A stretch of 64,000 bases of DNA, taken from assembly GCF_004366355.1 (NCBI RefSeq), contig NZ_SODV01000001.1:1240001-1304000 (forward strand). Reading direction: 5' to 3'. The position numbers and the translations under genes are program-made. Positions 8,409 to 16,743 of the stretch are shown here, piece by piece; the stretch's first letter is position 1, and each line of letters opens with the position of its first letter. Below the pieces are notes generated by a model. The model saw only the letters and a list, made by a program, of their open reading frames with translations, had not been told where the DNA came from and ran no database searches. The DNA is from Dinghuibacter silviterrae. GTDB lineage: Bacteria; Bacteroidota; Bacteroidia; Chitinophagales; Chitinophagaceae.

Positions 8409-9677
8409 ATGTTACAAGTCCCTTTCATCCGCCAAAACCGCGACCTCGTTCTGGAGCGCCTGGCCGTAAGAAATTTCGCCGAGCCCGACCTGGTCGACGC
8501 CGTTCTCCGCCTGGACGACCGCCGCAAAGCCCTGACATTTCAGTATGACGAGACAAAGGCATCGGTCAACAGCGCGTCAAAGGAAATCGGGCAGATGATG
8601 GCCAAGGGGGAAAAAGAAAAGGCGGAAGCCCGCAAAAAAGAAGTCGCCGCGCTTAGCGCGGGTCTGGCTCCTATCGAAGCCGGGCTGGCGCAGGTGGAAA
8701 AGGAGCTCCTGGAGGTGCTGGTCAGGATCCCGAACCTCCCTTCCGCGCAGGTGCCTGCCGGCCGTACGCCCGAAGACAACGTCGTCGTCCGGACAGGGGG
8801 CGTGCGGCCCACCCTTCCCACGGCAGCGTTACCGCACTGGGACCTGGCCAAAAAGTACGGGCTGATCGACTTCGAGCTGGGGACAAAAATCACGGGAAGC
8901 GGCTTCCCCGTATACATTCATAAGGGCGCGAAGCTGCAACGCGCGCTTATCCAGTATTTCCTTGACTACAATACCGAATCCGGCTACCGGGAATACCAGG
9001 TGCCGCATGTAGTGAACGAGGCTTCCGCCTACGGGACCGGGCAATTACCGGACAAGGAAGCCCAGATGTACGTGGTGCCGGAGGATGGGTTTTACCTGAT
9101 TCCCACGGCGGAGGTGCCCCTGACCAACCTTTACCGGGACGAGATCCTAAAGGAGGCCGACCTTCCTATTAAAATGACTGGGTATACCCCTTGTTTCCGG
9201 CGCGAAGCGGGGAGCTATGGGAAGGATGTGCGCGGGCTGAACCGCCTCCACCAGTTCGACAAGGTAGAGCTGGTACAACTGGTCCACCCCGAAAAGAGCT
9301 ACGAGGTCCTGGACGAAATGGTCGCTCATGTGGAACGTCTCCTGTTGTCGCTACAGCTGGAGTACCGGATCCTCCGGTTGTGCGGGGGTGATATGGGCTT
9401 TACCTCGGCCATCACGTATGACTTCGAAGTGTACAGCGCGGCCCAGGGCAAATGGCTGGAGGTGAGCTCGGTGTCCAATTTCGAAGCCTACCAAACCAAC
9501 CGGTGCAAAATCCGTTTTAAGGACGCCAAGGGGAAGACCCAACTGGTGCACTCCCTGAACGGGAGCTCGCTGGCCCTGCCGCGGATCCTGGCCTGTCTGT
9601 TGGAAAACCACCAGACGGAGGAGGGGATTGCGCTGCCGGAATCGCTGCACCGCTACTATGGAGCGACGGCGATTTAG
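8409..9677 (+). CDS. serS: Seryl-tRNA synthetase
   Basis: Charges tRNA-Ser (and tRNA-Sec where present) with serine. The 422-residue length is normal. The N-terminal tRNA-binding arm (about 25-100) is a long Lys/Glu/Ala-rich coiled coil. Class II motifs are visible: motif 2 around CFRREAGSYGKDVRGLNRLHQ, and motif 3 at NGSSLALPRILACLLENHQ. LIPTAEVPLTNLYRDE is also diagnostic. The start at 8409 (MLQVPFIRQNRD) matches the family N-terminus. Its stop overlaps the stop of the converging gene at 9674 by 4 nt. Confidence 0.97.
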   Translation: MLQVPFIRQNRDLVLERLAVRNFAEPDLVDAVLRLDDRRKALTFQYDETKASVNSASKEIGQMMAKGEKEKAEARKKEVAALSAGLAPIEAGLAQVEKELLEVLVRIPNLPSAQVPAGRTPEDNVVVRTGGVRPTLPTAALPHWDLAKKYGLIDFELGTKITGSGFPVYIHKGAKLQRALIQYFLDYNTESGYREYQVPHVVNEASAYGTGQLPDKEAQMYVVPEDGFYLIPTAEVPLTNLYRDEILKEADLPIKMTGYTPCFRREAGSYGKDVRGLNRLHQFDKVELVQLVHPEKSYEVLDEMVAHVERLLLSLQLEYRILRLCGGDMGFTSAITYDFEVYSAAQGKWLEVSSVSNFEAYQTNRCKIRFKDAKGKTQLVHSLNGSSLALPRILACLLENHQTEEGIALPESLHRYYGATAI

Positions 9678-10873
9678 CCGACTTTATACATCTTCGTCGT
9701 AGACGCAATATAATCAAGCGGATCAAACGCCTTGTCAAAGGTGTTCCTCAGATCGGACAGCTTGCCCTGAAGGTTGACGATCTCGGGTCCGATCTGGGGG
9801 TCCAGTTTGTATTTGTCGAAGAGGGACTCGTAGCGGCCGATGTTTTCGCTGATCCGGAAGGTGATCTGGCCAAAACGCATCTTCAGGGATTGTACGTCCA
9901 TCATCTGGTAGTAGATCTTTTGCTTCCAGTCCTTGGGGTTCTTCTGTCTTTCGGCGGTGGCAAAGTCGGCTGCGCTTTGACGCATCATGGTCAGGTATTG
10001 GTAGCGGCTTTCGGCGTCGCTTTCCTGGGAGAAACCGGCCTGGAAGTCTTTCGGTTCGATCTTTAGGGTAGCCAGGTCCTGGCTGAGATCCGAGGCGTAA
10101 ATTTTCTGGAGGTTGTCGAGTTCGGCCTCGATGGCAGCCCACTCATTTTCGATGAGGCCCTGGTCATAGTCGAACTGACTGACCTTCATCGTCAGGAGCA
10201 CCATCTTCTCGCTTTGCTCGCGCAGTTCCTTGTGTTTGCCGCTCATGGAGCTCATATACGACGACATGCCGCTAAAAAGGGCAAAAGTCATCGGCCCGGT
10301 CACGGGTACGGCCCCCATTTCGGTTCCCGCGGAGGAAAGGACGTTGGCGGCAACGCCAAGACCGGTTTCTTCCGCTTTGTTGTTCTCCATGTATTTGTTG
10401 AACCCGGCGAAAAAGTCCTTGTAACCGGGATAATTCATGGGATTGCTGGCCTGGCCGAGCTGGTCGAAAAAGGTCTTGGTGGAATTGAAGAGGATCAGGG
10501 GTTTGATCTCCCGTTCCATGGAGACCAGGTTGACGATAGCGCTTTGGTAGTTGGCCTGGTATATATAAAGGTCGTTCTCGTCAACCGCTTTTTGCCGGTC
10601 TTCCAGCGCCTGGACACGCAACACCAGTTTGTCTGCTTTTTCCTTGACGTCTTTGGTTTCCAGGATGGACTTGTCCAGGGCGTCGACCCTTGCATCGAGG
10701 TTGGTGACGGTGGAGTCTATGGACTTGGTCCGCCGGTCAAGGGTGGTCTGTATCTCCCCCAGGACCTTGTCTTTCATTTGCTTGTCGGTCAACGTATCGA
10801 CCGTTTGCGCATGGGTACCGGTTGCAATCAGGAACAACCCGCTGGCGCAGGACAAGAGTAGGATATGCTTCAT
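9674..10873 (-). CDS. Secreted coiled-coil protein of unknown function
   Basis: A 399-residue protein starting at the ATG at 10873, which opens a clear signal peptide (MKHILLLSCASGLFLIATGTHAQ) and so predicts export to the periplasm. Residues about 25-110 are heptad-rich and charged, predicting coiled coil. A hydrophobic Gly/Ala/Met-rich middle (about 185-225, VLSSAGTEMGAVPVTGPM) could be a membrane-active or buried hairpin, and more helices run to the C-terminus. I recognise no family. It lies alone on the reverse strand between serS and the peptide transporter, 97 bp downstream of the latter. Confidence 0.72.
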   Translation of the reverse strand: MKHILLLSCASGLFLIATGTHAQTVDTLTDKQMKDKVLGEIQTTLDRRTKSIDSTVTNLDARVDALDKSILETKDVKEKADKLVLRVQALEDRQKAVDENDLYIYQANYQSAIVNLVSMEREIKPLILFNSTKTFFDQLGQASNPMNYPGYKDFFAGFNKYMENNKAEETGLGVAANVLSSAGTEMGAVPVTGPMTFALFSGMSSYMSSMSGKHKELREQSEKMVLLTMKVSQFDYDQGLIENEWAAIEAELDNLQKIYASDLSQDLATLKIEPKDFQAGFSQESDAESRYQYLTMMRQSAADFATAERQKNPKDWKQKIYYQMMDVQSLKMRFGQITFRISENIGRYESLFDKYKLDPQIGPEIVNLQGKLSDLRNTFDKAFDPLDYIASTTKMYKVG

Positions 10874-10970
10874 TGGATGTCCTTTTGGTGTGCTAAAGGT
10901 AAGGGCATGCAAGTTTCGAGCCGGGGACGGCCAAAAAATTTATGTTTTTTTTAATGGCTCGGGCAAACGC

Positions 10971-12707
10971 TTAAGCCCCAGCGACTTCCTGTTCGTGTTT
11001 CATCATCCGCTCGGTCCGGCGGCTGACAAAGAAGAGCAGCAGGGAGGCGGCACCGGCCATAAATACGAAGAGCATAAAGAACTCGTTGAGGTTGCTCATA
11101 TGATAACCCAGGAAAGCGGTGGTTTTTCCTTTTTCGGGGTAAAAGGTGCTCAGTACCCCGGCCAGTTTATTGCCCATGGCGTTGGCCATGAACCAGACCG
11201 CCATCAGCAGGGATGCAAACTTGACGGGCGCAAGCTGGTTGACGAGGGACAAACCGATGGGGGAAAGACACAACTCGCCACAGGTGTGCAGGGCGTACAT
11301 ACCGGTCAGCCAGATCATGCTGACCTTTATACCGGGAGGAACGTCCTTGACGCCGTAACTGATCCAAAGATACCCGAGGGCGAGAAAGAAGAGACCAAAC
11401 GCCATCTTGGTGGGGGAACCTGGTTCCCATTTGCCCAGTTTTTGCCAAAGCCAGGCAAAGAAGGGGGCGAAAGCGACCACAAAAAAGGAGTTGAGCGATT
11501 GGAAAACGCTGGGGGGGACTTCTCCCAGGACCACGGACCGTTTGCCCGTTGTGGCCAGGTAGATACCAACGCCCCACACGGCGACGGTGAAAAGGCCCAG
11601 TAAGAGGAAAACCGTTCCCCTGAGTAAAGCGTCATCGGGTCCGGCCAGCTTTTTCCGGGCTCTGCGGAAAAGGACGATGATCACGTAAAACAACACCGCG
11701 AGGGTAATATAGATCGCCCAGGTGGGGATATGCCAGTTCAGGGTTCGTTGGGTTTGTTCGTCTGCGAAAAAGGTTAGGGAATCACCCGCCTGTTCAAAGG
11801 CCGCCCAGAAGAAAATGACGAAAAAGCAAACGATAAAAATGACGCCCACATGCCTCTTTTGTATGGCCGTCAGGCTTTTGTCCGAAAAAATGATCAAGGC
11901 GATGGCCACCGGCGCGGCGATCAGCAGGTAGGACAGAAAGGGGAAGACCTTGTCGTCCGCGTAAATGAGCCCGATGCTCAGGAGCACCATTCCCAAAAGA
12001 ATGCCAACGACCGCTACCGGGCTGATGATCTTGCCGGTAACGCCTTCCGGCGTCAACCCGAGCACTTTCTTTTCGGGGGTGACGACGTACCGGTGGTTGA
12101 AGATACGCAGGGTGATGATGCTGAGCATCATCCCGATACCCGCTACCAGGAAAGCCCAGCGATAGTCGGCAGGATTGCCGGTATCCCCCACCAGGCCACA
12201 CACCAGCGGCCCCAGCATCCCACCGGTATTGATCCCCATATAAAAGAGGGTGTAGGCGGCGTCTTTACGCCTGTCCCCTTTGGGATACAACTCGCCCACC
12301 ATGATGGAGATGTTCGGTTTGAAAAAGCCGTTCCCGGCAATCATAAAACCGAGCCCTGAAAAAAACAACAGGGTGGCGAGTTGAGGAAGGGTGTGGTAGA
12401 CCGTGCCGCAGGCAAAAAGGATGATTTCCCCGATCGCCATGACCACACCGCCCGAGAGGATGGAGCGCCGGTTGCCCCAATACCGGTCGGCCATGAAGCC
12501 GCCGACCAGGGGGGTGAGGTATATCAGGCTGAGGTAGCTGCCATATACATTGGAGGCAAAAACTTTATCGAAGAGCAGGGCCTTGGTCATAAACAGGATG
12601 AGCATGGCGCGCAACCCGTAGAAATTGAACCGTTCCCACATTTCCGTGGCGAAGAGGATATACAGCCCTTTCGGATGGGCTTTGGCAGCATTCTCGGATG
12701 GAGTCAT
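10971..12707 (-). CDS. Proton-dependent oligopeptide transporter (POT/PTR family, MFS)
   Basis: A 578-residue inner-membrane protein with about 14 hydrophobic segments, as in bacterial di/tripeptide symporters of the DtpT type. The N-terminal signature EMWERFNFYGLRAML contains the ExxERFxYY-like proton-coupling motif. A second signature is FYMGINTGGMLGPLVCG. It imports small peptides using the proton gradient. The start is the ATG at 12707. The downstream gene on this strand, the secreted coiled-coil protein, has no obvious functional link. Confidence 0.93.
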   Translation of the reverse strand: MTPSENAAKAHPKGLYILFATEMWERFNFYGLRAMLILFMTKALLFDKVFASNVYGSYLSLIYLTPLVGGFMADRYWGNRRSILSGGVVMAIGEIILFACGTVYHTLPQLATLLFFSGLGFMIAGNGFFKPNISIMVGELYPKGDRRKDAAYTLFYMGINTGGMLGPLVCGLVGDTGNPADYRWAFLVAGIGMMLSIITLRIFNHRYVVTPEKKVLGLTPEGVTGKIISPVAVVGILLGMVLLSIGLIYADDKVFPFLSYLLIAAPVAIALIIFSDKSLTAIQKRHVGVIFIVCFFVIFFWAAFEQAGDSLTFFADEQTQRTLNWHIPTWAIYITLAVLFYVIIVLFRRARKKLAGPDDALLRGTVFLLLGLFTVAVWGVGIYLATTGKRSVVLGEVPPSVFQSLNSFFVVAFAPFFAWLWQKLGKWEPGSPTKMAFGLFFLALGYLWISYGVKDVPPGIKVSMIWLTGMYALHTCGELCLSPIGLSLVNQLAPVKFASLLMAVWFMANAMGNKLAGVLSTFYPEKGKTTAFLGYHMSNLNEFFMLFVFMAGAASLLLFFVSRRTERMMKHEQEVAGA

Positions 12708-12802
12708 AGTATGGTGGCGGCGCCGGAGGCGCCCTCAGGTGATAAAACGCCAAAGTAGTACATTTTTGATATTTATACTGTCTTATTGCGATCTTCGCGG
12801 CC

Positions 12803-14083
12803 ATGAACATACTTTTATTGGGATCGGGAGGCCGGGAACACGCGTTGGCTTGGAAACTGGCGCAAAGCCCCCGTTGCAGCCGTTTATATATAGCCCCCGG
12901 GAATGCGGGGACGGCCACCTGCGGAGAGAATGTCCCCCTGGAGGCCACGGATGCCAAGGGTCTGAAGGAATTTTCCGTACGGCAGAAGATCGATATGGTG
13001 GTGGTGGGTCCGGAAGAACCCCTGGTGAAAGGGGTCTACGACGCCTTTAAAAACGACCCGTCGGTGCAACACATCCCGGTGATCGGCCCGTCGGCCGAAG
13101 GGGCCCAACTGGAGGGAAGCAAGGCATTTGCCAAGGCCTTTATGCAGCGTCATGGCATTCCTACGGCGGCTTACAAGGAGTTTGACGATATGGCCGCGGC
13201 GGAGGCCTACATCGAAAATCATCCACTGCCCGTCGTCATCAAGGCAGACGGGCTGGCAGCGGGTAAGGGTGTGATCATTGCCCAAACAAAAGAGGAGGCG
13301 AAGAACGCCCTGGCCAGCATGCTCGTGAGCGCGGAATTCGGTGCGGCGGGCGCCAGGGTCGTCATCGAGGCGTTCCTGGAAGGCATAGAACTTTCGGTAT
13401 TCGTGCTCACCGATGGCCGGAGCTACAGGATCCTGCCGGAGGCAAAGGATTACAAACGGATCGGGGAAGGGGATACCGGACCCAATACCGGCGGGATGGG
13501 CGCGGTGAGCCCGGTGCCTTTTGCAACCCCCGCGTTTATGAAAAAGGTGGTGGAAAAGGTGGTGGAACCCACGGTGAACGGGCTGCTGGCGGAAAAGATC
13601 GACTATAAGGGTTTTATATTCCTGGGGCTGATCAATGTCGGCGGGGAGCCTTTTGTCATCGAATACAATTGCCGCCTGGGGGACCCTGAAACGGAGGTTG
13701 TCCTGCCCCGGCTGCGGAACGACCTGGTTGACCTCCTGGAAGCGGTGGCCGGAGAAAGGCTGGACGAGGTTCGTCTCGACATTGACCCCCGCACAGCCGT
13801 GACCACCGTCGCGGTGTCTGAAGGCTATCCGGGCGCCTATCCGAAGGGCAGACCGATAGACGGCCTGCCGCTTAGTACCGGATCGGCTGCGGATGTACTG
13901 GTTTTCCAGGCCGGTACCACCCCCCGGGACGGAAAGGTCCTGACAAACGGGGGAAGGGTCCTGGCCGTGACCGCTTTTGGGGACACCGTCACGCAGGCAA
14001 AAACCTTGTCCAGGGAGGCTTTGAAAAATATTCGTTTTGAAGGCATGTATTTCCGGAAGGATATCGGCTATGAATTCCAATAA
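12803..14083 (+). CDS. purD: Phosphoribosylamine-glycine ligase (GAR synthetase)
   Basis: Second step of purine synthesis: ATP-dependent ligation of glycine to 5-phosphoribosylamine. The 426-residue ATP-grasp enzyme begins MNILLLGSGGREHALAWKLA. It has the ATP-grasp elements PVVIKADGLAAGKGVIIA, EAFLEGIELSVFVLTDG, GPNTGGMGAVSPVPF and IEYNCRLGDPETEVVLPRL. No other pur gene is nearby. A weak promoter is possible: TTTG, about 21 bp, then GATCTTCG just before the start codon. Confidence 0.97.
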   Translation: MNILLLGSGGREHALAWKLAQSPRCSRLYIAPGNAGTATCGENVPLEATDAKGLKEFSVRQKIDMVVVGPEEPLVKGVYDAFKNDPSVQHIPVIGPSAEGAQLEGSKAFAKAFMQRHGIPTAAYKEFDDMAAAEAYIENHPLPVVIKADGLAAGKGVIIAQTKEEAKNALASMLVSAEFGAAGARVVIEAFLEGIELSVFVLTDGRSYRILPEAKDYKRIGEGDTGPNTGGMGAVSPVPFATPAFMKKVVEKVVEPTVNGLLAEKIDYKGFIFLGLINVGGEPFVIEYNCRLGDPETEVVLPRLRNDLVDLLEAVAGERLDEVRLDIDPRTAVTTVAVSEGYPGAYPKGRPIDGLPLSTGSAADVLVFQAGTTPRDGKVLTNGGRVLAVTAFGDTVTQAKTLSREALKNIRFEGMYFRKDIGYEFQ

Positions 14084-14129
14084 TCCCTATTTTTATAGTC
14101 TCCATCACGGCTATGCCCTCCAGTTAGCA

Positions 14130-14149
14130 CCGGCTGAAATTAAAGCCGG
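14130..14149 (+). terminator. Weak stem-loop downstream of purD
   Basis: CCGGCT and AGCCGG form a 6-bp stem with an 8-nt loop, 46 bp after the purD stop. No U-tract follows, so termination is doubtful. Confidence 0.25.
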
Positions 14150-14180
14150 GGCGAAGTTGCGGAATTGGATTATTTACTTG

Positions 14181-14198
14181 AATTTTGCATGCAAAATT
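14181..14198. promoter_or_regulatory. 18-bp perfect palindrome upstream of mreB
   Basis: AATTTTGCATGCAAAATT is its own reverse complement over all 18 bases and lies 65 bp before the mreB ATG. With no loop it looks more like a dimeric repressor site than an RNA hairpin. No candidate regulator is encoded next to it. Confidence 0.45.
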
Positions 14199-14263
14199 TA
14201 TGTAACATCGTAGGCTAAAACGGGCCTGGTGGGTCGTTTTATGTTGAAAAAGAAATAACTACA

Positions 14264-15289
14264 ATGGGACTTTTTAACTTTTTTACGCAGGAAATAGCCA
14301 TTGATCTGGGTACAGCCAATACCCTGATCATACACAATGACGAAGTGGTGGTGAATGAGCCGAGTATCATTGCGTTGGACCGGAACAATCCGAAAAACGT
14401 ACTGGCAGTGGGGAAGAAAGCGCTGTTGATGCACGAAAAGACCCATGAAAGCATACGTACCGTGCGTCCTTTGAAAGACGGTGTGATCGCGGACTTCAAT
14501 GCAGCGGAATTGATGATCAGGGAGCTCATCAAGATGATTTATCCCAAGCGTCCGTTGTTCCCTCCGAAGTGGAGGATGATGATCTGCATTCCTTCCAGTA
14601 TCACCGAAGTGGAGAAACGCGCGGTGCGGGACAGTTCCGAACAGGCAGGGGCGCAGGAAGTATACCTGATCCATGAACCCATGGCGGCAGCACTGGGGAT
14701 CGGCATAGACGTCGAAGAACCCGTCGGGAATATGATCATCGATATCGGTGGTGGTACCACGGGGATCACCGTTATCGCGCTGGCGGGGATTGTTTGTGAC
14801 CAATCGATCCGGATTGCCGGGGATGAGTTCACGGCCGACATCATGGAAGCACTGAGACGATACCATAGCCTTCTGATCGGGGAGCGTACCGCGGAGCAGA
14901 TCAAGATCCAGATCGGTGCGGCGACCAAAGACCTCGACAATCCCCCGGACGACATCCCGGTGAACGGCAGGGACCTGGTAACGGGTATCCCCAAGCAGAT
15001 CATGGTGAGCTATCAGGAGATCGCCGAAGCCCTGGATAAATCGGTTTTCAAAATAGAAGAGGCCATCCTTAAGGCCCTTGAAATGACGCCCCCCGAACTG
15101 GCCGCGGACATCTACCGCCGGGGCCTTTACCTCACAGGTGGCGGGGCGTTGCTCAGGGGATTGGACAAAAGACTGGCGGGCAAGATCAAGCTGCCCGTGC
15201 ACGTGGCGGATGATCCCTTGAAGTCGGTGGTCAGGGGAACGGGTATCGCGTTGAGGAATTACCAGCGCTACCCGTTTGTGATGCGGTAA
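14264..15289 (+). CDS. mreB: Rod shape-determining actin homologue MreB
   Basis: A 341-residue bacterial actin that forms membrane-bound filaments guiding lateral wall synthesis. The nucleotide-binding motifs are present: phosphate 1 near residues 10-20 (IDLGTANTLI), the central IDIGGGTTGI, and the C-terminal LTGGGALLRGLDKRL. VEKRAVRDSSEQAGAQEVYLIHEPMAAA covers the family core. It is the first gene of the mreB-mreC-mreD-PBP2-rodA operon. The 180-bp leader contains the palindrome at 14181. Confidence 0.97.
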   Translation: MGLFNFFTQEIAIDLGTANTLIIHNDEVVVNEPSIIALDRNNPKNVLAVGKKALLMHEKTHESIRTVRPLKDGVIADFNAAELMIRELIKMIYPKRPLFPPKWRMMICIPSSITEVEKRAVRDSSEQAGAQEVYLIHEPMAAALGIGIDVEEPVGNMIIDIGGGTTGITVIALAGIVCDQSIRIAGDEFTADIMEALRRYHSLLIGERTAEQIKIQIGAATKDLDNPPDDIPVNGRDLVTGIPKQIMVSYQEIAEALDKSVFKIEEAILKALEMTPPELAADIYRRGLYLTGGGALLRGLDKRLAGKIKLPVHVADDPLKSVVRGTGIALRNYQRYPFVMR

Positions 15290-15310
15290 GACCTTAAAAT
15301 CCATATTCCG

Positions 15311-16168
15311 GTGCGCAATATTTTCCTGTTTATAAGGCGGTATTTCCACGTGTTGTTGTTCGTTATCCTGGAGATCATCAGCCTTTCCATGCTGTTCACC
15401 TATAATCGCTACCATGAAGCCTTTTTCATGGGTATCGCCGGGGACGTGACGGGAAAATTCTACGGTCAGTACACAAAGGTCCACGACTATTTTCACCTCA
15501 GGGAAGAAAACGACCGCCTGGCCCGTCAGAACCTGGCCCTGCTGAGGGCGTTGCCCGGTAACTTCAAGGCGACGGGAGACTCCGTTCTGTTTTTAAAAGA
15601 TTCTATACCGGTAGACTCCCTGGGACACGTCCGGAAGTTTGTCTGGAGGGGGGCACTGGTGATCAACAACTCCATAGCGCTGGCGACCAACAATTATATT
15701 ACCCTTGACAAAGGGGCCGCCGATAGCATCCGCAAGGATATGGGCGTGATCGGACCGGACGGGGTAGTGGGTACCGTCGTCAATGTCAGCGAGCACGTTT
15801 GCGTCGTGATGAGCCTGTTGCACCGTCAGAGCCGCGTGTCCGGCATGTTGCGCAAAACAAAGGACGCAGGCCCCATCGAATGGGAAGGTAGCGACGCCAA
15901 CATCCTCACCATGCGGGACATCCCCAAAAGCGTGCGGGTGGCCAAGGGGGACACGGTCGTGACCAGCACCTACTCCGATAAATTCCCGTCGGGAATCCCC
16001 ATCGGTACGGTGGTGGACATCACCAGCGACCCCGCCAGTAATTTCTACATCCTCAAGTTGCGGTCCGCTACCCGTTTCGGGCGCCTGGAACACGTCTATG
16101 TTGTGGAGAATACCCTGCGCCAGGAGCAAATCGCCCTGGAAGAAGCGACCAAAAAGCTGATCAAATGA
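15311..16168 (+). CDS. mreC: Rod shape-determining protein MreC
   Basis: A 285-residue bitopic inner-membrane protein of the elongasome. It has a GTG start at 15311, a transmembrane helix at about residues 12-32, a short coiled coil (HLREENDRLARQNLALL), and a periplasmic beta-rich domain with DKGAADSIRKDMGVIGPDGVVG, GMLRKTKDAGPIEWEG and FPSGIPIGTV, typical of MreC. It would link MreB filaments to PBP2 and MreD. Its last 4 nt overlap the start of mreD (ATGA), implying translational coupling. Confidence 0.94.
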   Translation: MRNIFLFIRRYFHVLLFVILEIISLSMLFTYNRYHEAFFMGIAGDVTGKFYGQYTKVHDYFHLREENDRLARQNLALLRALPGNFKATGDSVLFLKDSIPVDSLGHVRKFVWRGALVINNSIALATNNYITLDKGAADSIRKDMGVIGPDGVVGTVVNVSEHVCVVMSLLHRQSRVSGMLRKTKDAGPIEWEGSDANILTMRDIPKSVRVAKGDTVVTSTYSDKFPSGIPIGTVVDITSDPASNFYILKLRSATRFGRLEHVYVVENTLRQEQIALEEATKKLIK

Positions 16169-16695
16169 GTGACCTGCTCAAAAATATAGGGAGGCTGCTC
16201 CTCTTTGTCCTGGCCCAGGTGTTCGTCCTGAACCAGATCCCCCCGCTGCATTCCTTTATCATACCTTATATCTACTACCTGTATATTCTTTGGCTGCCCT
16301 TTGCCACGGGCCGGTTCGTACTGATGATTGCCGGTTTTGCCTGCGGCCTGACCCTGGACTACTTTACCAAGACCCCGGGGCTCCACGCCGCCCCCTGTGT
16401 GCTGATCGCCTATTTCAGGCCCTTTCTCATCAACATCCTGGTACCGCAGCAAGGGGCGGAAATGAACTACCGGGAGCCCTCCGTGAAAAGCCTCGGGTTG
16501 GCGCCTTACCTTACTTATGTATTGATCCTGACGTTGTTGCACCATTTCTGTGTATTCCTGCTCGAAGCCCTTCAGTTCGGGGGCATTGTTTATTTCATCG
16601 GTAAAACCCTGGCCTCCACCGTGGTCAGCATGGTCCTCGTCATTATCCTGGAATTACTTTTCCCCCGCAAACAAAAGTTTATTACAAACACATAA
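16165..16695 (+). CDS. mreD: Rod shape-determining membrane protein MreD
   Basis: A 176-residue polytopic membrane protein with about 5-6 hydrophobic helices (for example LLLFVLAQVFVLNQI and VLILTLLHHFCVFLLEAL). Length, composition and position between mreC and PBP2 fit MreD, which varies greatly in sequence. The identification therefore leans on context: 4-nt overlap with mreC and 48 bp before the PBP2 gene. It acts in the inner membrane as part of the lateral wall synthesis complex. Confidence 0.85.
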   Translation: MSDLLKNIGRLLLFVLAQVFVLNQIPPLHSFIIPYIYYLYILWLPFATGRFVLMIAGFACGLTLDYFTKTPGLHAAPCVLIAYFRPFLINILVPQQGAEMNYREPSVKSLGLAPYLTYVLILTLLHHFCVFLLEALQFGGIVYFIGKTLASTVVSMVLVIILELLFPRKQKFITNT

Positions 16696-16743
16696 ACGGT
16701 ATCCGTAATTTTATGGTGTAATTAAAATCCAATCCCCCTTGTA

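Noticed and set aside
14130-14149. Strong terminator after purD
   Set aside because: The stem is only 6 bp with no U-tract; kept only as a low-confidence feature.
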